Numbered from the stretch's first letter, positions 30,561 to 40,062 are shown. The stretch is 64,000 bases of DNA from Mediterranea massiliensis (GCF_900128475.1 NZ_LT635836.1:262526-326525), one strand, 5' to 3'. Numbers and translations are program-made. The notes: generated by a model from the letters alone, not told the origin.

Positions 30561-32910
30561 ATCCGACAACCTTGAAGCGGGCAAAGCGCAGGAGCAGCTG
30601 CTTCTCGCCCGCATGCTCGAAGCGGATGGTAGCCTTGGCGTTGTCGCCCTCGCCTTCCACCCGCAGCACCTCACCGCGGCCGAAGCGTTCGTGCTCTATC
30701 AGTTGCCCTGCCTGCAGGCCTCCCCCGCCCGACGGAGCCGGAGCGGCGCTGGTCGCGGCCTCCACCCGCTTCAGCTTGCGGGGCATGGTGGAGGCGATGA
30801 GCGGTTCGCGCGAGAACTTCCGTTCGCCTGCGGGCGATGAAGCCGACGTGCCATACTGGGGACGCGAGGCGGAACGGAACAGGTCGTCCGACGAACGGCG
30901 GAAGCGTTCGGCTCCCTCGTCCACCCGCCGGCCCAATAAAGCGTTCTGCGGCAGGCTCAGGTAGCGCGCGTCGATGTCGTGCAGGAAGCGGCTGGGGCTG
31001 CCGAACTCGGTCTTGCCGTAGCGCATGCGCGTCTTGGCGTACGACAGGAAGCAATGCTCCTCGGCACGGGTGATGGCCACATAGAACAGGCGGCGCTCCT
31101 CCTCCAGGGCACGGGGCGAATCGACCGTCATGGCGCTGGGGAAGAGGTTCTCCTCCATGCCCACCACAAAGACGTTGCGGAACTCCAGTCCCTTGGCCGA
31201 ATGGACGGTCATCAGCGTAATCTTCTCGCCGTCGTCGTCCTTGTCCGAGTCCTGGTCGGTGAGCAGCGACACTTCAGAGAGGAAGTCGCCCAGGGCAATG
31301 TGTTCGTTGCCCTCCTCCAGCCGTTCGGCGCAGAAGTCCCTCATGCCGTTCATCAGCTCCTCGATGTTCTCCTTCCGGCTGAGGTTCTCGGGCGAATTGT
31401 CCTGGCAGACGTCGTTGATGATGCCCGCCTGCCGCACGATGTCCTCGCCCAGCTCGCTGGCATTCTTCCGTCCCAAGTCGTCCATGAAGGAAGCTATCAG
31501 GTCGCGGAATCCCTGAAGCTTGCCCGCCGTACCCTTGTTGAAGTTCAGCCCGTAGGCCAGCGGCTCGCAGAGGACAGCCCACAGGCTGACATTGTTCAAC
31601 GTAGCCGCGGCCACAATCTTGCCCACCGTCGTGTCGCCGATGCCGCGGGCGGGATAGTTGATGATGCGCTTGAAGGCCTCTTCGTCGTTGGGATTGGCCA
31701 CGAGGCGGAAGTAGGCTATCACGTCCTTGATTTCCTTGCGCTGGTAGAAGGACAGGCCGCCGTAGATGCGGTAGGGCATGTTGCGCTTGCGCAGGGCCTC
31801 TTCGAAGATGCGACTCTGGGCATTGGTGCGGTAGAGCACAGCAAAGTCGGCATAGCCATAGCCCGACTGGCGGCGCAGGGCGGCTATCTTGTTCACCACC
31901 ATCTCGCCCTCCTCCACGTCGCTGTAGGCCTGAAGGACGCCGATGGGCTCGCCGGGGTCCTTCTCGGAGAACACGTCCTTGTGTATCTGCCGCTGGTTCT
32001 TGCTGATGAGGCTGTTGGCGGCAGACACGATGGTCTGCGTGGAGCGGTAGTTCTGCTCCAGCTTGAAGACGCGCGTGCCGGGGAAAGTCTTGGTGAAATA
32101 GAGGATATTGTCGATGTCCGCCCCGCGGAAGGAGTAGATGCTCTGTGCGTCGTCGCCCACCACGCAGACGTGCTGGTGGTTCTTGGCCAGCTGGAGCACG
32201 ATGCTGTGCTGGGCCACGTTCGTGTCCTGATACTCGTCCACGAGGATGTAGCGGAACTGCTCCTGATAGCGGGCCAGCACGTCGGGATGGTCGCGGAAGA
32301 GCAGGAAGGTATAGAACAGCAGGTCGTCGAAGTCCATCGCATCGGCCTGGCGGCAACGTTCCCAGTAGCGGCGGTACACATCGCGCAGGGCGGGCACCTG
32401 GGCCGCGCAATCGTACTCGTATGCCTCCTTGCTGCGGGCATAGTCGGCGGGCGACACGAGGTGGTTCTTCGCGTTGGAGATGCGCGACTGTATCAAGCCC
32501 GGCTTATAGGCCTTCTCGTTGAGCTGCATTTCCTTGACGATGGAGCGTATCAGGCTCTTGCTGTCGGCCGTGTCGTAGATGGTGAACTGATGCGTGAACC
32601 CCAGCACATCGGCCTCGGTATGGAGGATGCGCAGGAACAGGGAGTGGAACGTACCCATCCACAACCAGCGCGCCCGTTCGGGGCCCACCTGGCGGGCGAT
32701 GCGCGCCTTCATCTCGCGCGCCGCCTTGTTGGTAAAGGTCAGGGCCAGGATGTTCCACGGCTGGTAACCGTTCTCCAGCAGCCAGGCTATCTTGTAGGTC
32801 AGCACGCGGGTCTTCCCCGAGCCCGCGCCCGCAATCACCAGCGAAGGCCCGTCGTTGTAGAGCACGGCGGCACGCTGGCTTTCGTTCAGTTCGTTGATAT
32901 AGTCGGACAT
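30559..32910 (-). CDS. UvrD/PcrA-type superfamily 1 DNA helicase
   Basis: 783 residues. A 3'-5' helicase for excision repair and removal of recombination intermediates. Q motif LNESQRAAV, Walker A AGAGSGKT (27-34), TFTNKAAREM (Ia), VDEYQDTN (II), GDDAQSIYSFRGA (III), LEQNYRS (IV), MTVHSAKGLEF (V) and VAITRAEEH (VI) are complete. The C-terminal ~120 residues are a low-complexity linker followed by a Tudor-like end (LIEHERFGRGEVLRVEGEG), as in PcrA/UvrD. Its stop lies inside the 22-bp repeat array. Confidence 0.95.
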   Translation of the reverse strand: MSDYINELNESQRAAVLYNDGPSLVIAGAGSGKTRVLTYKIAWLLENGYQPWNILALTFTNKAAREMKARIARQVGPERARWLWMGTFHSLFLRILHTEADVLGFTHQFTIYDTADSKSLIRSIVKEMQLNEKAYKPGLIQSRISNAKNHLVSPADYARSKEAYEYDCAAQVPALRDVYRRYWERCRQADAMDFDDLLFYTFLLFRDHPDVLARYQEQFRYILVDEYQDTNVAQHSIVLQLAKNHQHVCVVGDDAQSIYSFRGADIDNILYFTKTFPGTRVFKLEQNYRSTQTIVSAANSLISKNQRQIHKDVFSEKDPGEPIGVLQAYSDVEEGEMVVNKIAALRRQSGYGYADFAVLYRTNAQSRIFEEALRKRNMPYRIYGGLSFYQRKEIKDVIAYFRLVANPNDEEAFKRIINYPARGIGDTTVGKIVAAATLNNVSLWAVLCEPLAYGLNFNKGTAGKLQGFRDLIASFMDDLGRKNASELGEDIVRQAGIINDVCQDNSPENLSRKENIEELMNGMRDFCAERLEEGNEHIALGDFLSEVSLLTDQDSDKDDDGEKITLMTVHSAKGLEFRNVFVVGMEENLFPSAMTVDSPRALEEERRLFYVAITRAEEHCFLSYAKTRMRYGKTEFGSPSRFLHDIDARYLSLPQNALLGRRVDEGAERFRRSSDDLFRSASRPQYGTSASSPAGERKFSREPLIASTMPRKLKRVEAATSAAPAPSGGGGLQAGQLIEHERFGRGEVLRVEGEGDNAKATIRFEHAGEKQLLLRFARFKVVG

Positions 32911-32963
32911 ATATATGCGTTGTCTTATTCTTCCTTATTATATACTGTGATGCAAAGCTGGTG

Positions 32964-32971
32964 CAAAGATA
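32964..32971 (-). promoter_or_regulatory. Putative -7 box for the helicase gene
   Basis: CAAAGATA reads TATCTTTG on the minus strand, 54 nt before the start. Confidence 0.5.
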
Positions 32972-33005
32972 CGGAAAAGCCCCGAACATTTCCCCCGCCG
33001 AAGTG

Positions 33006-33036
33006 TTGATATTACAAAGCATTCTTCGTATATTTG
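33006..33036 (+). promoter_or_regulatory. Putative promoter of sodB
   Basis: TTG (33006-33008), 20 nt, TATATTTG (33029-33036). Confidence 0.6.
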
Positions 33037-33109
33037 TATCGAAAGAAGAATTATTAACCTTATAACCATACCACGTATGACACTCATTACATTAATCGCA
33101 ACGCTTATG

Positions 33110-33691
33110 ATGTTCAACATGCCCACACTTCCGTATGCCCACAACGCATTGGAACCTGTAATCAGTCAGTCCACCATCGACTTCCACTACGGGAAGCATC
33201 TGCAGACCTATGTCAACAACCTGAACAGCCTTGTCCCCGGCACCGAGTTCGAGGGCAAGACACTCGAGGAAATCGTTGCCACCGCCCCCGACGGTCCTAT
33301 CTTCAACAATGCCGGACAAGTACTGAACCACACGTTCTACTTCCTCCAGTTCACCCCCGCCCCTGCCCGCCACGAACCCGAAGGCACGCTGGCCGACGCC
33401 ATCCGCCGCGACTTCGGAAGCTTCGACAATTTCAAGAAAGAATTTACGGCGGCCGCCACAGGCCTCTTCGGCTCCGGCTGGGCCTGGCTCTCGGCCGACA
33501 AGGACGGCAAACTGCACATCACCAAGGAAGCCAACGGCAGTAACCCCCTCCGTGCGGGCCTCACGCCCCTGCTCACCTTCGACGTGTGGGAGCATGCCTA
33601 TTACCTGGATTACCAGAACCGCCGAGCCGACCATCTGCAAGCACTATGGGACATCATCGACTGGCCAGCCGTAGAAAAGAGACTGAAATGA
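33110..33691 (+). CDS. sodB: Superoxide dismutase [Fe] (Fe/Mn family)
   Basis: 193 residues from ATG 33110, the length I recall for Bacteroides SodB; an in-frame ATG at 33077 would add 11 hydrophobic residues. Dismutates superoxide during oxygen exposure. Metal ligands are H26 (DFHYGKHLQTY), H74 (VLNHTFYFLQF), D158 and H162 (DVWEHAYYLDY). Glycine and glutamine near the active site (NNAGQVLNH) are the iron-type arrangement, but Bacteroides enzymes can be cambialistic. Own promoter upstream and terminator at 33731-33774. Confidence 0.95.
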   Translation: MFNMPTLPYAHNALEPVISQSTIDFHYGKHLQTYVNNLNSLVPGTEFEGKTLEEIVATAPDGPIFNNAGQVLNHTFYFLQFTPAPARHEPEGTLADAIRRDFGSFDNFKKEFTAAATGLFGSGWAWLSADKDGKLHITKEANGSNPLRAGLTPLLTFDVWEHAYYLDYQNRRADHLQALWDIIDWPAVEKRLK

Positions 33692-33730
33692 CCAACTTCC
33701 CCGTCCTTACGGGACTTCCATCCCCACTTG

Positions 33731-33774
33731 ACGCATCCACCGGGCACAAACGCGGCGGATGCGTTTCTGTTTCC
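33731..33774 (+). terminator. Terminator after sodB
   Basis: ACGCATCC (33731-33738) pairs with GGATGCGT (33767-33774), followed by TTCTGTTTCC. Confidence 0.65.
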
Positions 33775-33804
33775 ATACCATCTAACATATTTTAAAGGAA
33801 AAGA

Positions 33805-33836
33805 TTGGCTTCTCCAGCAAGGATTCATTAACTTTG
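33805..33836 (+). promoter_or_regulatory. Putative promoter of the ThiE-like gene
   Basis: TTG (33805-33807), 21 nt, TAACTTTG (33829-33836); the predicted transcript starts just before the ATG at 33864. Confidence 0.6.
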
Positions 33837-33863
33837 CTAAACTTAACAATTCCGGCAAAGGAT

Positions 33864-34472
33864 ATGAAACTTATCGTTGTGACACCACCCACATTTTTTG
33901 TGGAAGAAGACCAAATCATCACCGCCCTCTTCGAGGAAGGGCTGGACATCCTGCACTTGCGTAAGCCGGAAACGCCGGCCATGTACTCGGAACGTCTGCT
34001 GACCCTCATTCCCGAAAAATATCATCGGCGCATCGTCACCCACGAGCATTTCTACCTGCAAAACGAATTCAACCTGCTGGGCATCCACTTGAATGCCCGC
34101 AACCCCAAGGAGCCACACGACTATGCAGGAAACGTCAGTTGCACCTGCCACTCCATCGACGAGCTGAAAAACAAGAAGCACTTCTACGACTATGTATTCC
34201 TGAGTCCTGTATTCGACTGCATCACCAAGGCAGGAGTGACTGCCGGCTTCACCCCCGAAGAGCTGCGCGCCGCAGGCAAAGAGAGGATTATCGACAACAA
34301 GGTCATGGCCTTCGGAGGCATTACACCCGACAACATCCTCCAAGTGAAAGACTTCGGATTTGGAGGAGCCGTCGTGATGGGCGACTTGTGGAACAAGTTC
34401 AACGCCTGTACCGACCGCGACTATACGGGAGTCATCCGCCATTTCAAGCATTTGAAGGAAATGGCCGACTGA
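33864..34472 (+). CDS. Thiamine-phosphate synthase-like (ThiE/TenI) protein
   Basis: 202 residues from ATG 33864 (AAAGGA 5 nt upstream); an in-frame TTG at 33834 precedes the transcription start. A TIM barrel of the ThiE/TenI group: VTPPTFFVEEDQIITALFEEG, LDILHLRKP, the IHLN segment, YDYVFLSPVFD, and the phosphate-binding MAFGGITPDNIL and GGAVVMGDLW. ThiE joins the thiazole and pyrimidine halves of thiamine. No other thi gene is adjacent, and a TenI-like or divergent role is possible. The 22-bp repeat array follows its stop. Confidence 0.82.
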   Translation: MKLIVVTPPTFFVEEDQIITALFEEGLDILHLRKPETPAMYSERLLTLIPEKYHRRIVTHEHFYLQNEFNLLGIHLNARNPKEPHDYAGNVSCTCHSIDELKNKKHFYDYVFLSPVFDCITKAGVTAGFTPEELRAAGKERIIDNKVMAFGGITPDNILQVKDFGFGGAVVMGDLWNKFNACTDRDYTGVIRHFKHLKEMAD

Positions 34473-34499
34473 AAAAGCCGTCGTATCACGCCCTCGGAC

Positions 34500-34631
34500 A
34501 GCCTTCCGTTTGCCCAGCCTAAAGCAACCGTTTGTCCAGCTTAAAGCAACCGTTTACCCAGCTTAAAACCAACCTTTGCCCAGCCTAAAGCAACCATTTG
34601 CCCAGCTCAAAAGAAACGTTCACCCGACTGA
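34500..34631. repeat. Tandem array of six degenerate 22-bp repeats
   Basis: Units start at 34500, 34522, 34544, 34566, 34588 and 34610. Core AAGCAACCGTTT (12 bp; units 1, 4 and 6 diverge), followed by a 10-bp part close to GCCCAGCCTA. A period of 22 is not a multiple of 3 and no frame stays open, so it is non-coding. Same layout as the array at 30473-30560. Confidence 0.82.
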
Positions 34632-34639
34632 AAACTAAA

Positions 34640-34669
34640 AGAGGGGTGCATCCATGGATGCACCCCTCT
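34640..34669. terminator. Bidirectional terminator between ThiE-like and ppdK genes
   Basis: A 30-bp perfect palindrome with 15-bp arms and no unpaired loop, A-rich on the left and TATGTTT on the right; it serves both convergent genes. Confidence 0.8.
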
Positions 34670-34693
34670 ATGTTTAACGGACCAACGTCCACA

Positions 34694-37414
34694 TTAATCT
34701 TCGATAGCAGCCTGCGCCGCAGCCAGACGGGCAATAGGCACACGGAACGGAGAGCAGCTGACGTAGTTCAAACCAACCTTGTGGCAGAACTTCACAGACG
34801 AAGGCTCACCGCCATGCTCGCCGCAGATACCGCACTTCAGGTCGGGACGAACAGCACGTCCTTTCTCTGTAGCCATACGGATAAGCTGACCTACACCGTT
34901 CTGGTCGAGTACCTGGAAGGGATCGACCTTCAGAATCTTCTTCTCCAGATATACGGGGAGGAAGGAAGCAATGTCATCGCGCGAATAGCCGAAGGTCATC
35001 TGCGTCAGGTCGTTCGTACCGAAGGAGAAGAACTCGGCAGAAGAGGCGATGCGGTCGGCCGTCAAAGCAGCACGAGGCACCTCAATCATTGTACCTACCT
35101 TGAAATCGATGCTGTCACCCACTTCTTCGAACAGCTTGGCAGCTTCGGCGCGGATTACCTTCTCCTGTTCCTTGAATTCATAAAGGATACCTGTCAGCGG
35201 AACCATGATTTCGGGATGCGTTTCCACTCCCTCTTTCTTCAGTTCAAGAGCGGCACCCAAGATGGCACGCGTCTGCATCTGAGTGATTTCAGGATAGGTA
35301 TTACCCAGACGGCAGCCACGGTGTCCCAGCATCGGATTGTGTTCGCAAAGGGCTTCCACACGCTGCTGGATGTATTGCAGACTTACACCCATGGCTTCGG
35401 CCATCTCCTGCTGTCCCTTCAAATCATGAGGTACAAACTCGTGCAAAGGCGGGTCGAGCAGACGAACGGTAACAGGATAGCCTGCCATGGCCTTGAAGAT
35501 GCCCTTGAAGTCGGCCTGCTGATAAGGCAAAATCTTGTGCAAAGCCTTACTGCGGCCTTCCGCATCTTCCGCCAGAATCATTTCACGCATGGCTTTGATC
35601 TTCTCACCTTCAAAGAACATGTGCTCCGTACGGCACAAACCGATACCTACAGCACCAAAGCTACGGGCCACAGAAGCATCATGAGGCGTATCGGCATTGG
35701 TACGCACCTTCAACTTCGCATATTTGTCGGCCAGTTTCATCAGTTCGGCAAAGTCGCCCGACAGCTCGGCAGCTTTCGTTTCAACCTTTCCTTTATATAC
35801 TTCACCGGTACTACCATTGAACGAAATGAAGTCTCCTTCTTTCAAAACAACTCCATCAACCTCTACAGTACGGGCCTTATAGTCAATATTCAATGCTCCT
35901 GCACCCGAAACACAGCACTTACCCATGCCACGGGCTACAACGGCTGCATGCGAAGTCATACCACCGCGAGCCGTCAGAATACCTTCGGCCACAGCCATAC
36001 CTGCCAAGTCTTCAGGTGACGTCTCAATACGCACCATCACGACACGCTTGCCGGCAGCACGCCATTCGGCCGCATCATCGGCAAAGAAAACAATCTGACC
36101 GCAGGCGGCACCCGGAGAAGCCGGCAGACCACGAGTCAGCACCTTGGCCTGCTTCAAAGCCGTCTTGTCGAATACGGGGTGAAGCAACTCGTCAAGTTTG
36201 TTAGGTTCACAACGCATCAGAGCCGTCTTCTCGTCAATCATACCCTGACGGAGCAAATCCATGGCAATCTTCACCATTGCGGCACCTGTACGCTTACCGT
36301 TACGGGTCTGCAGGAACCAGAGCTTGCCTTCCTGTACCGTGAATTCCATATCCTGCATATCACGGTAGTGGTTTTCCAACTTCGTCTGCAGGGCATCCAG
36401 TTCCTTGTAGATTTCGGGCATGGCCTCTTCCATGGAAGGATATTTGGCAGCACGCACTTCCTCGCTGATACCAGCCAGTTCGGCCCAGCGCTGCGAACCG
36501 ATCTTGGTAATCTGCTGCGGCGTACGGATACCGGCTACTACGTCTTCGCCCTGTGCATTGATCAGGTATTCACCGTTGAACAGGTCTTCACCCGTAGCGG
36601 CATCACGGCTGAAGCATACACCTGTTGCCGAAGTATCGCCCATATTACCGAACACCATAGCCTGTACACTGACAGCCGTACCCCATTCGTCGGGTATACC
36701 TTCCATCTTGCGATACAGGATGGCACGTTCGTTCATCCAGGAATTGAAGACGGCGCAAATGGCGCCCCACAACTGTTCGTAAGCACAAGTCGGAAAATCC
36801 TTGCCCGTACGTTCCTTGACTGCAGCCTTGAAGCGCTTTACCAGTTCTTTCAAATCCTCTACTTCCAGCTCATTGTCAAGCTTCACGCCTTTGGCATGCT
36901 TGACATCTTCTATAATGGCTTCGAAAGGATCAATATCATCTTTGTTGGTAGGTTTCATACCCAGCACCACGTCACCATACATCTGCACAAAACGACGGTA
37001 GGAATCCCATGCAAAGCGGGAATTGCCAGTCTTGCGAGCCAATCCTTCCACAACGTCATCGTTCAATCCCAGGTTCAAAATGGTATCCATCATACCCGGC
37101 ATGGAAGCGCGCGCACCCGAACGGACAGAAACCAGCAACGGGTTTTCGACGTCACCAAACTTGGAACGCATCAAGGTCTCCACATGTGCAATGGCTTTTT
37201 CGACATCATCTTTCAACAGGGCCACTATCTTTTCCTGTCCCATTTCATAGTATTCTGTACATACCTCCGTTGTAATGGTAAATCCGGGAGGAACCGGTAC
37301 ACCTATCAGATTCATTTCAGCCAGATTGGCACCCTTGCCACCCAGCAGGTTTCTCATGTCGGCCTTGCCTTCCGCATGGCCATTTCCAAAAGTATAAACT
37401 CTTTTTCTATCCAT
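34694..37414 (-). CDS. ppdK: Pyruvate, phosphate dikinase
   Basis: 906 residues. Interconverts pyruvate + ATP + Pi and PEP + AMP + PPi; in Bacteroides it works at the PEP/pyruvate node of glycolysis and gluconeogenesis. The N-terminal ATP-grasp domain (LLGGKGANLAEM, SVRSGARASMPGMMDT) is followed by the swivelling phosphohistidine domain with H489 in GGMTSHAAVVARGMG, and the C-terminal PEP barrel with GIGLCRTEHMFF, IMVPLT and CGICGEHGG, whose cysteine is the catalytic acid. Full length. A likely -7 box lies at 37459-37466. Confidence 0.97.
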   Translation of the reverse strand: MDRKRVYTFGNGHAEGKADMRNLLGGKGANLAEMNLIGVPVPPGFTITTEVCTEYYEMGQEKIVALLKDDVEKAIAHVETLMRSKFGDVENPLLVSVRSGARASMPGMMDTILNLGLNDDVVEGLARKTGNSRFAWDSYRRFVQMYGDVVLGMKPTNKDDIDPFEAIIEDVKHAKGVKLDNELEVEDLKELVKRFKAAVKERTGKDFPTCAYEQLWGAICAVFNSWMNERAILYRKMEGIPDEWGTAVSVQAMVFGNMGDTSATGVCFSRDAATGEDLFNGEYLINAQGEDVVAGIRTPQQITKIGSQRWAELAGISEEVRAAKYPSMEEAMPEIYKELDALQTKLENHYRDMQDMEFTVQEGKLWFLQTRNGKRTGAAMVKIAMDLLRQGMIDEKTALMRCEPNKLDELLHPVFDKTALKQAKVLTRGLPASPGAACGQIVFFADDAAEWRAAGKRVVMVRIETSPEDLAGMAVAEGILTARGGMTSHAAVVARGMGKCCVSGAGALNIDYKARTVEVDGVVLKEGDFISFNGSTGEVYKGKVETKAAELSGDFAELMKLADKYAKLKVRTNADTPHDASVARSFGAVGIGLCRTEHMFFEGEKIKAMREMILAEDAEGRSKALHKILPYQQADFKGIFKAMAGYPVTVRLLDPPLHEFVPHDLKGQQEMAEAMGVSLQYIQQRVEALCEHNPMLGHRGCRLGNTYPEITQMQTRAILGAALELKKEGVETHPEIMVPLTGILYEFKEQEKVIRAEAAKLFEEVGDSIDFKVGTMIEVPRAALTADRIASSAEFFSFGTNDLTQMTFGYSRDDIASFLPVYLEKKILKVDPFQVLDQNGVGQLIRMATEKGRAVRPDLKCGICGEHGGEPSSVKFCHKVGLNYVSCSPFRVPIARLAAAQAAIED

Positions 37415-37458
37415 AATATTGAAAAGGTTTTGATTGTGACTTTTTCATTTCTTGCCCG

Positions 37459-37466
37459 CAAAGCTA
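37459..37466 (-). promoter_or_regulatory. Putative -7 box for ppdK
   Basis: CAAAGCTA reads TAGCTTTG on the minus strand, 45 nt before the start codon. Confidence 0.5.
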
Positions 37467-37580
37467 AATATATTTCGCATACTATAAAACTTTTTGCAGA
37501 GAAATTTTATGCAAAAATGCAATTTCGACATTGCAATCTTTATTATTTCACCAAAACACCAATAATTAGCAAAAAATAGC

Positions 37581-37588
37581 TATTTTTG
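37581..37588 (+). promoter_or_regulatory. Putative -7 box for the rlmD gene
   Basis: TATTTTTG, consensus match 29 nt before the GTG start. Confidence 0.5.
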
Positions 37589-37616
37589 CAGCAGAATTTA
37601 TTAGACTGGTGTAAAA

Positions 37617-39059
37617 GTGGCAAGAAAAAGAAAAGAACTTCCCCTGCTGGAAAAAGTAACAATAACGGACGTGGCTGCCGAAGGAAAAGCCATAGCAAAA
37701 GTCAACGACCTCGTCATATTCGTACCATACGTTGTTCCCGGAGATGTAGTCGATTTGCAAATCAAGAGGAAAAAGCATCATTATGCCGAAGCGGAAGCAG
37801 TAAAATTTCACGAATACTCGCCGAAAAGAGCCGTCCCCTTCTGCCAGCACTATGGCGTGTGTGGCGGATGCAAATGGCAGGTCCTTCCCTATGAGGAACA
37901 AATCAAGTACAAGCAAAAACAGGTAACTGACAACCTGACGCGCATCGGAAAAATCGAACTGCCGGAGATTTCCCCCATATTAGGATCGGACAAGACCCGG
38001 TTCTATCGGAACAAACTGGAATACACCTTCTCCAACAAACGATGGCTTACAGCCGAAGAAGTGGAAAAAGATGCGGTATACGACCAAATGAACGCCGTAG
38101 GATTTCATATTCCCAATGCCTTCGACAAAGTACTGGCCATTGAAAAATGCTGGCTGCAGGACGATGTTTCAAACCGCATCCGCAATGCCATACGCGACTA
38201 CGCCTACGAGCACAACTATACCTTCAACAACATCCGTACGCACGAAGGCATGTTGCGCAACCTCATCATCCGCACATCATCGACAGGCGAGCTGATGGTG
38301 ATCCTTGTCTGCCGCATTGAACGAGACGAAGAGATGGAATTGTTCAAAAAGCTGTTGCAGCATGTGGCCGACACTTTCCCTGAAATCACTTCCTTACTAT
38401 ATATAGTAAACAATAAAGTAAACGATACCATTACCGACCTCGATGTACTGACATTTAAAGGGAAAGACCATATTTTTGAAGAAATGGAAGGACTGCGCTT
38501 CAAAGTAGGTCCCAAATCGTTCTATCAGACCAATTCTGAACAAGCCTACAAACTGTACAAAGTGGCAAGAAGCTTTGCAGGTCTCACAGGCAACGAACTG
38601 GTATACGACCTCTACACAGGTACAGGCACCATTGCCAACTTCGTATCCCGCCAAGCCAGACAAGTCATCGGCATCGAATATGTACCCGAGGCCATTGAGG
38701 ACGCCAAGGTCAATTCGGCAATCAACGGAATAGACAATACCCTCTTCTTTGCCGGCGACATGAAGGACATCCTGACGCAGGACTTTATCGGACAATACGG
38801 ACGGCCGGATGTCATCATAACCGATCCACCCCGCGCAGGCATGCACCCCGATGTCATCAACGTCATTCTGGCAGCTCAGCCACAACGCATCGTCTACGTC
38901 AGCTGCAATCCGGCAACCCAGGCACGCGACTTGCAACTGCTGGACACGAAGTATCGGGTGACTGCCGTACAACCGGTCGACATGTTCCCCCATACCCACC
39001 ATGTAGAAAATGTCGTACTCCTTGAATTGAGAGAACAACCTGCATCCGAAAACCTATAA
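37617..39059 (+). CDS. rlmD: 23S rRNA (uracil-C5)-methyltransferase, RlmD/RumA type
   Basis: 480 residues, GTG start. S-adenosylmethionine-dependent m5U formation in 23S rRNA. N-terminal TRAM domain (about 8-62), an iron-sulfur cluster site C76-x5-C82-x2-C85 (FCQHYGVCGGCKW) with a later cysteine in IEKCWLQ, SAM-binding VYDLYTGTGTIANF, TDPPRAGMHP and catalytic YVSCNPATQARD. RlmD, RlmC and TrmA-like members share these motifs, so the target uridine is inferred. The RluA gene follows by 12 nt: an rRNA-modification pair. Confidence 0.9.
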   Translation: MARKRKELPLLEKVTITDVAAEGKAIAKVNDLVIFVPYVVPGDVVDLQIKRKKHHYAEAEAVKFHEYSPKRAVPFCQHYGVCGGCKWQVLPYEEQIKYKQKQVTDNLTRIGKIELPEISPILGSDKTRFYRNKLEYTFSNKRWLTAEEVEKDAVYDQMNAVGFHIPNAFDKVLAIEKCWLQDDVSNRIRNAIRDYAYEHNYTFNNIRTHEGMLRNLIIRTSSTGELMVILVCRIERDEEMELFKKLLQHVADTFPEITSLLYIVNNKVNDTITDLDVLTFKGKDHIFEEMEGLRFKVGPKSFYQTNSEQAYKLYKVARSFAGLTGNELVYDLYTGTGTIANFVSRQARQVIGIEYVPEAIEDAKVNSAINGIDNTLFFAGDMKDILTQDFIGQYGRPDVIITDPPRAGMHPDVINVILAAQPQRIVYVSCNPATQARDLQLLDTKYRVTAVQPVDMFPHTHHVENVVLLELREQPASENL

Positions 39060-39071
39060 ACTGAAATTGCC

Positions 39072-39980
39072 GTGGCAAAAGAAAGAATAACCGCACGGGC
39101 CCGTACCCAATATACGGACTATCTGGTCAAAGAACCGATGGAACTGATGGAGTTCCTGGCAGCCAAAATGCCGCAAGCCAGCCGCACCAAACTGAAGATG
39201 CTGCTGAGCAAACGCGTCGTGTTTGTCGACAACGTCATCACCACCCAATACAATTTCCCGCTGAAACTGGGCATGAAGGTCCAGATAAGCCGGGATAAAG
39301 GCAATAAGGAATTCCATAACAAGCTGCTGAAGATTGTCTACGAGGATGCTTACCTCATTGTGATAGAAAAGATGCAAGGATTGCTCTCGGTCAGCACTGA
39401 GCGTCAAAAAGAACGCACAGCCTGCACCATCCTGAACGAATATCTCAAACGCTCGGGACGCAACAACCGGGTATATGTAGTCCATCGCCTGGATCGGGAC
39501 ACATCGGGACTCATGATGTTTGCCAAAGACGAAAAGACCCAGCACACCCTGCGTGACAATTGGCATCGGATCGTTTTCGACCGCCGATATGTAGCCGTAG
39601 TAGCCGGAGAGATGGAAAAAGACCAGGGTGTCGTACATTCTTGGCTTACCGACCGCAAACTATACGTATACTCCAGTCCGACGGACGATGGAGGAAAGGA
39701 AGCCATCACCCACTACCGGACCATCAAACGGGCCAACGGCTATTCACTCGTAGAACTGCATCTGGAAACTGGACGGAAAAACCAGATCCGAGTCCACATG
39801 CAAGACCTGGGACATCCGATTATCGGTGACGGACGGTATGGCATCGAAGATCTGAATCCAATCGGACGCCTGGCTCTCCACGCTTTCAAGCTCTGCTTCT
39901 ACCATCCCATTACCGGCGAAAAGATGCAGTTTGAAACGCCCTACCCTTCTGAATTCAAAAACCTGCTTCTCAAGAAATAG
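39072..39980 (+). CDS. RluA-family pseudouridine synthase
   Basis: 302 residues, GTG start 12 nt after the methyltransferase gene. N-terminal S4-like RNA-binding segment (FLAAKMPQASRTKLKMLL to VQISRD), then the catalytic domain with HRLDRDTSGL, where D141 is the nucleophilic aspartate, and the C-terminal RKNQIRVHMQDLGHPIIGD and RLALHAF motifs of the RluA/C/D group. Isomerises uridine in structured RNA; rRNA versus tRNA target cannot be decided. Confidence 0.93.
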   Translation: MAKERITARARTQYTDYLVKEPMELMEFLAAKMPQASRTKLKMLLSKRVVFVDNVITTQYNFPLKLGMKVQISRDKGNKEFHNKLLKIVYEDAYLIVIEKMQGLLSVSTERQKERTACTILNEYLKRSGRNNRVYVVHRLDRDTSGLMMFAKDEKTQHTLRDNWHRIVFDRRYVAVVAGEMEKDQGVVHSWLTDRKLYVYSSPTDDGGKEAITHYRTIKRANGYSLVELHLETGRKNQIRVHMQDLGHPIIGDGRYGIEDLNPIGRLALHAFKLCFYHPITGEKMQFETPYPSEFKNLLLKK

Positions 39981-39992
39981 AACCTACAAAAA

Positions 39993-40037
39993 AAATGAAG
40001 CGCGGAATGCCACAACTGAACATTCCGCGTTTCATTT
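39993..40037. terminator. Bidirectional terminator
   Basis: AAATGAA-G-CGCGGAATG pairs with CATTCCGCG-T-TTCATTT (arms 39993-40009 and 40021-40037) between convergent genes. Confidence 0.82.
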
Positions 40038-40062
40038 GTTCTATAGTTTCAATAGAGAGGTA

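Noticed and set aside
30979..33009. 676-codon open frame on the plus strand
   Set aside because: It lies opposite the UvrD/PcrA helicase, whose motifs are complete; the frame is open only because of codon bias on the other strand and its protein is low-complexity.
30473..34631. CRISPR array at the 22-bp repeats
   Set aside because: The conserved part is only 12 bp and the variable part 10 bp, there are 4-6 units, and no cas genes are present; spacers are far too short.
34598..37579. Two long plus-strand frames (about 470 codons each)
   Set aside because: Antisense to pyruvate phosphate dikinase, which is complete with all catalytic motifs.
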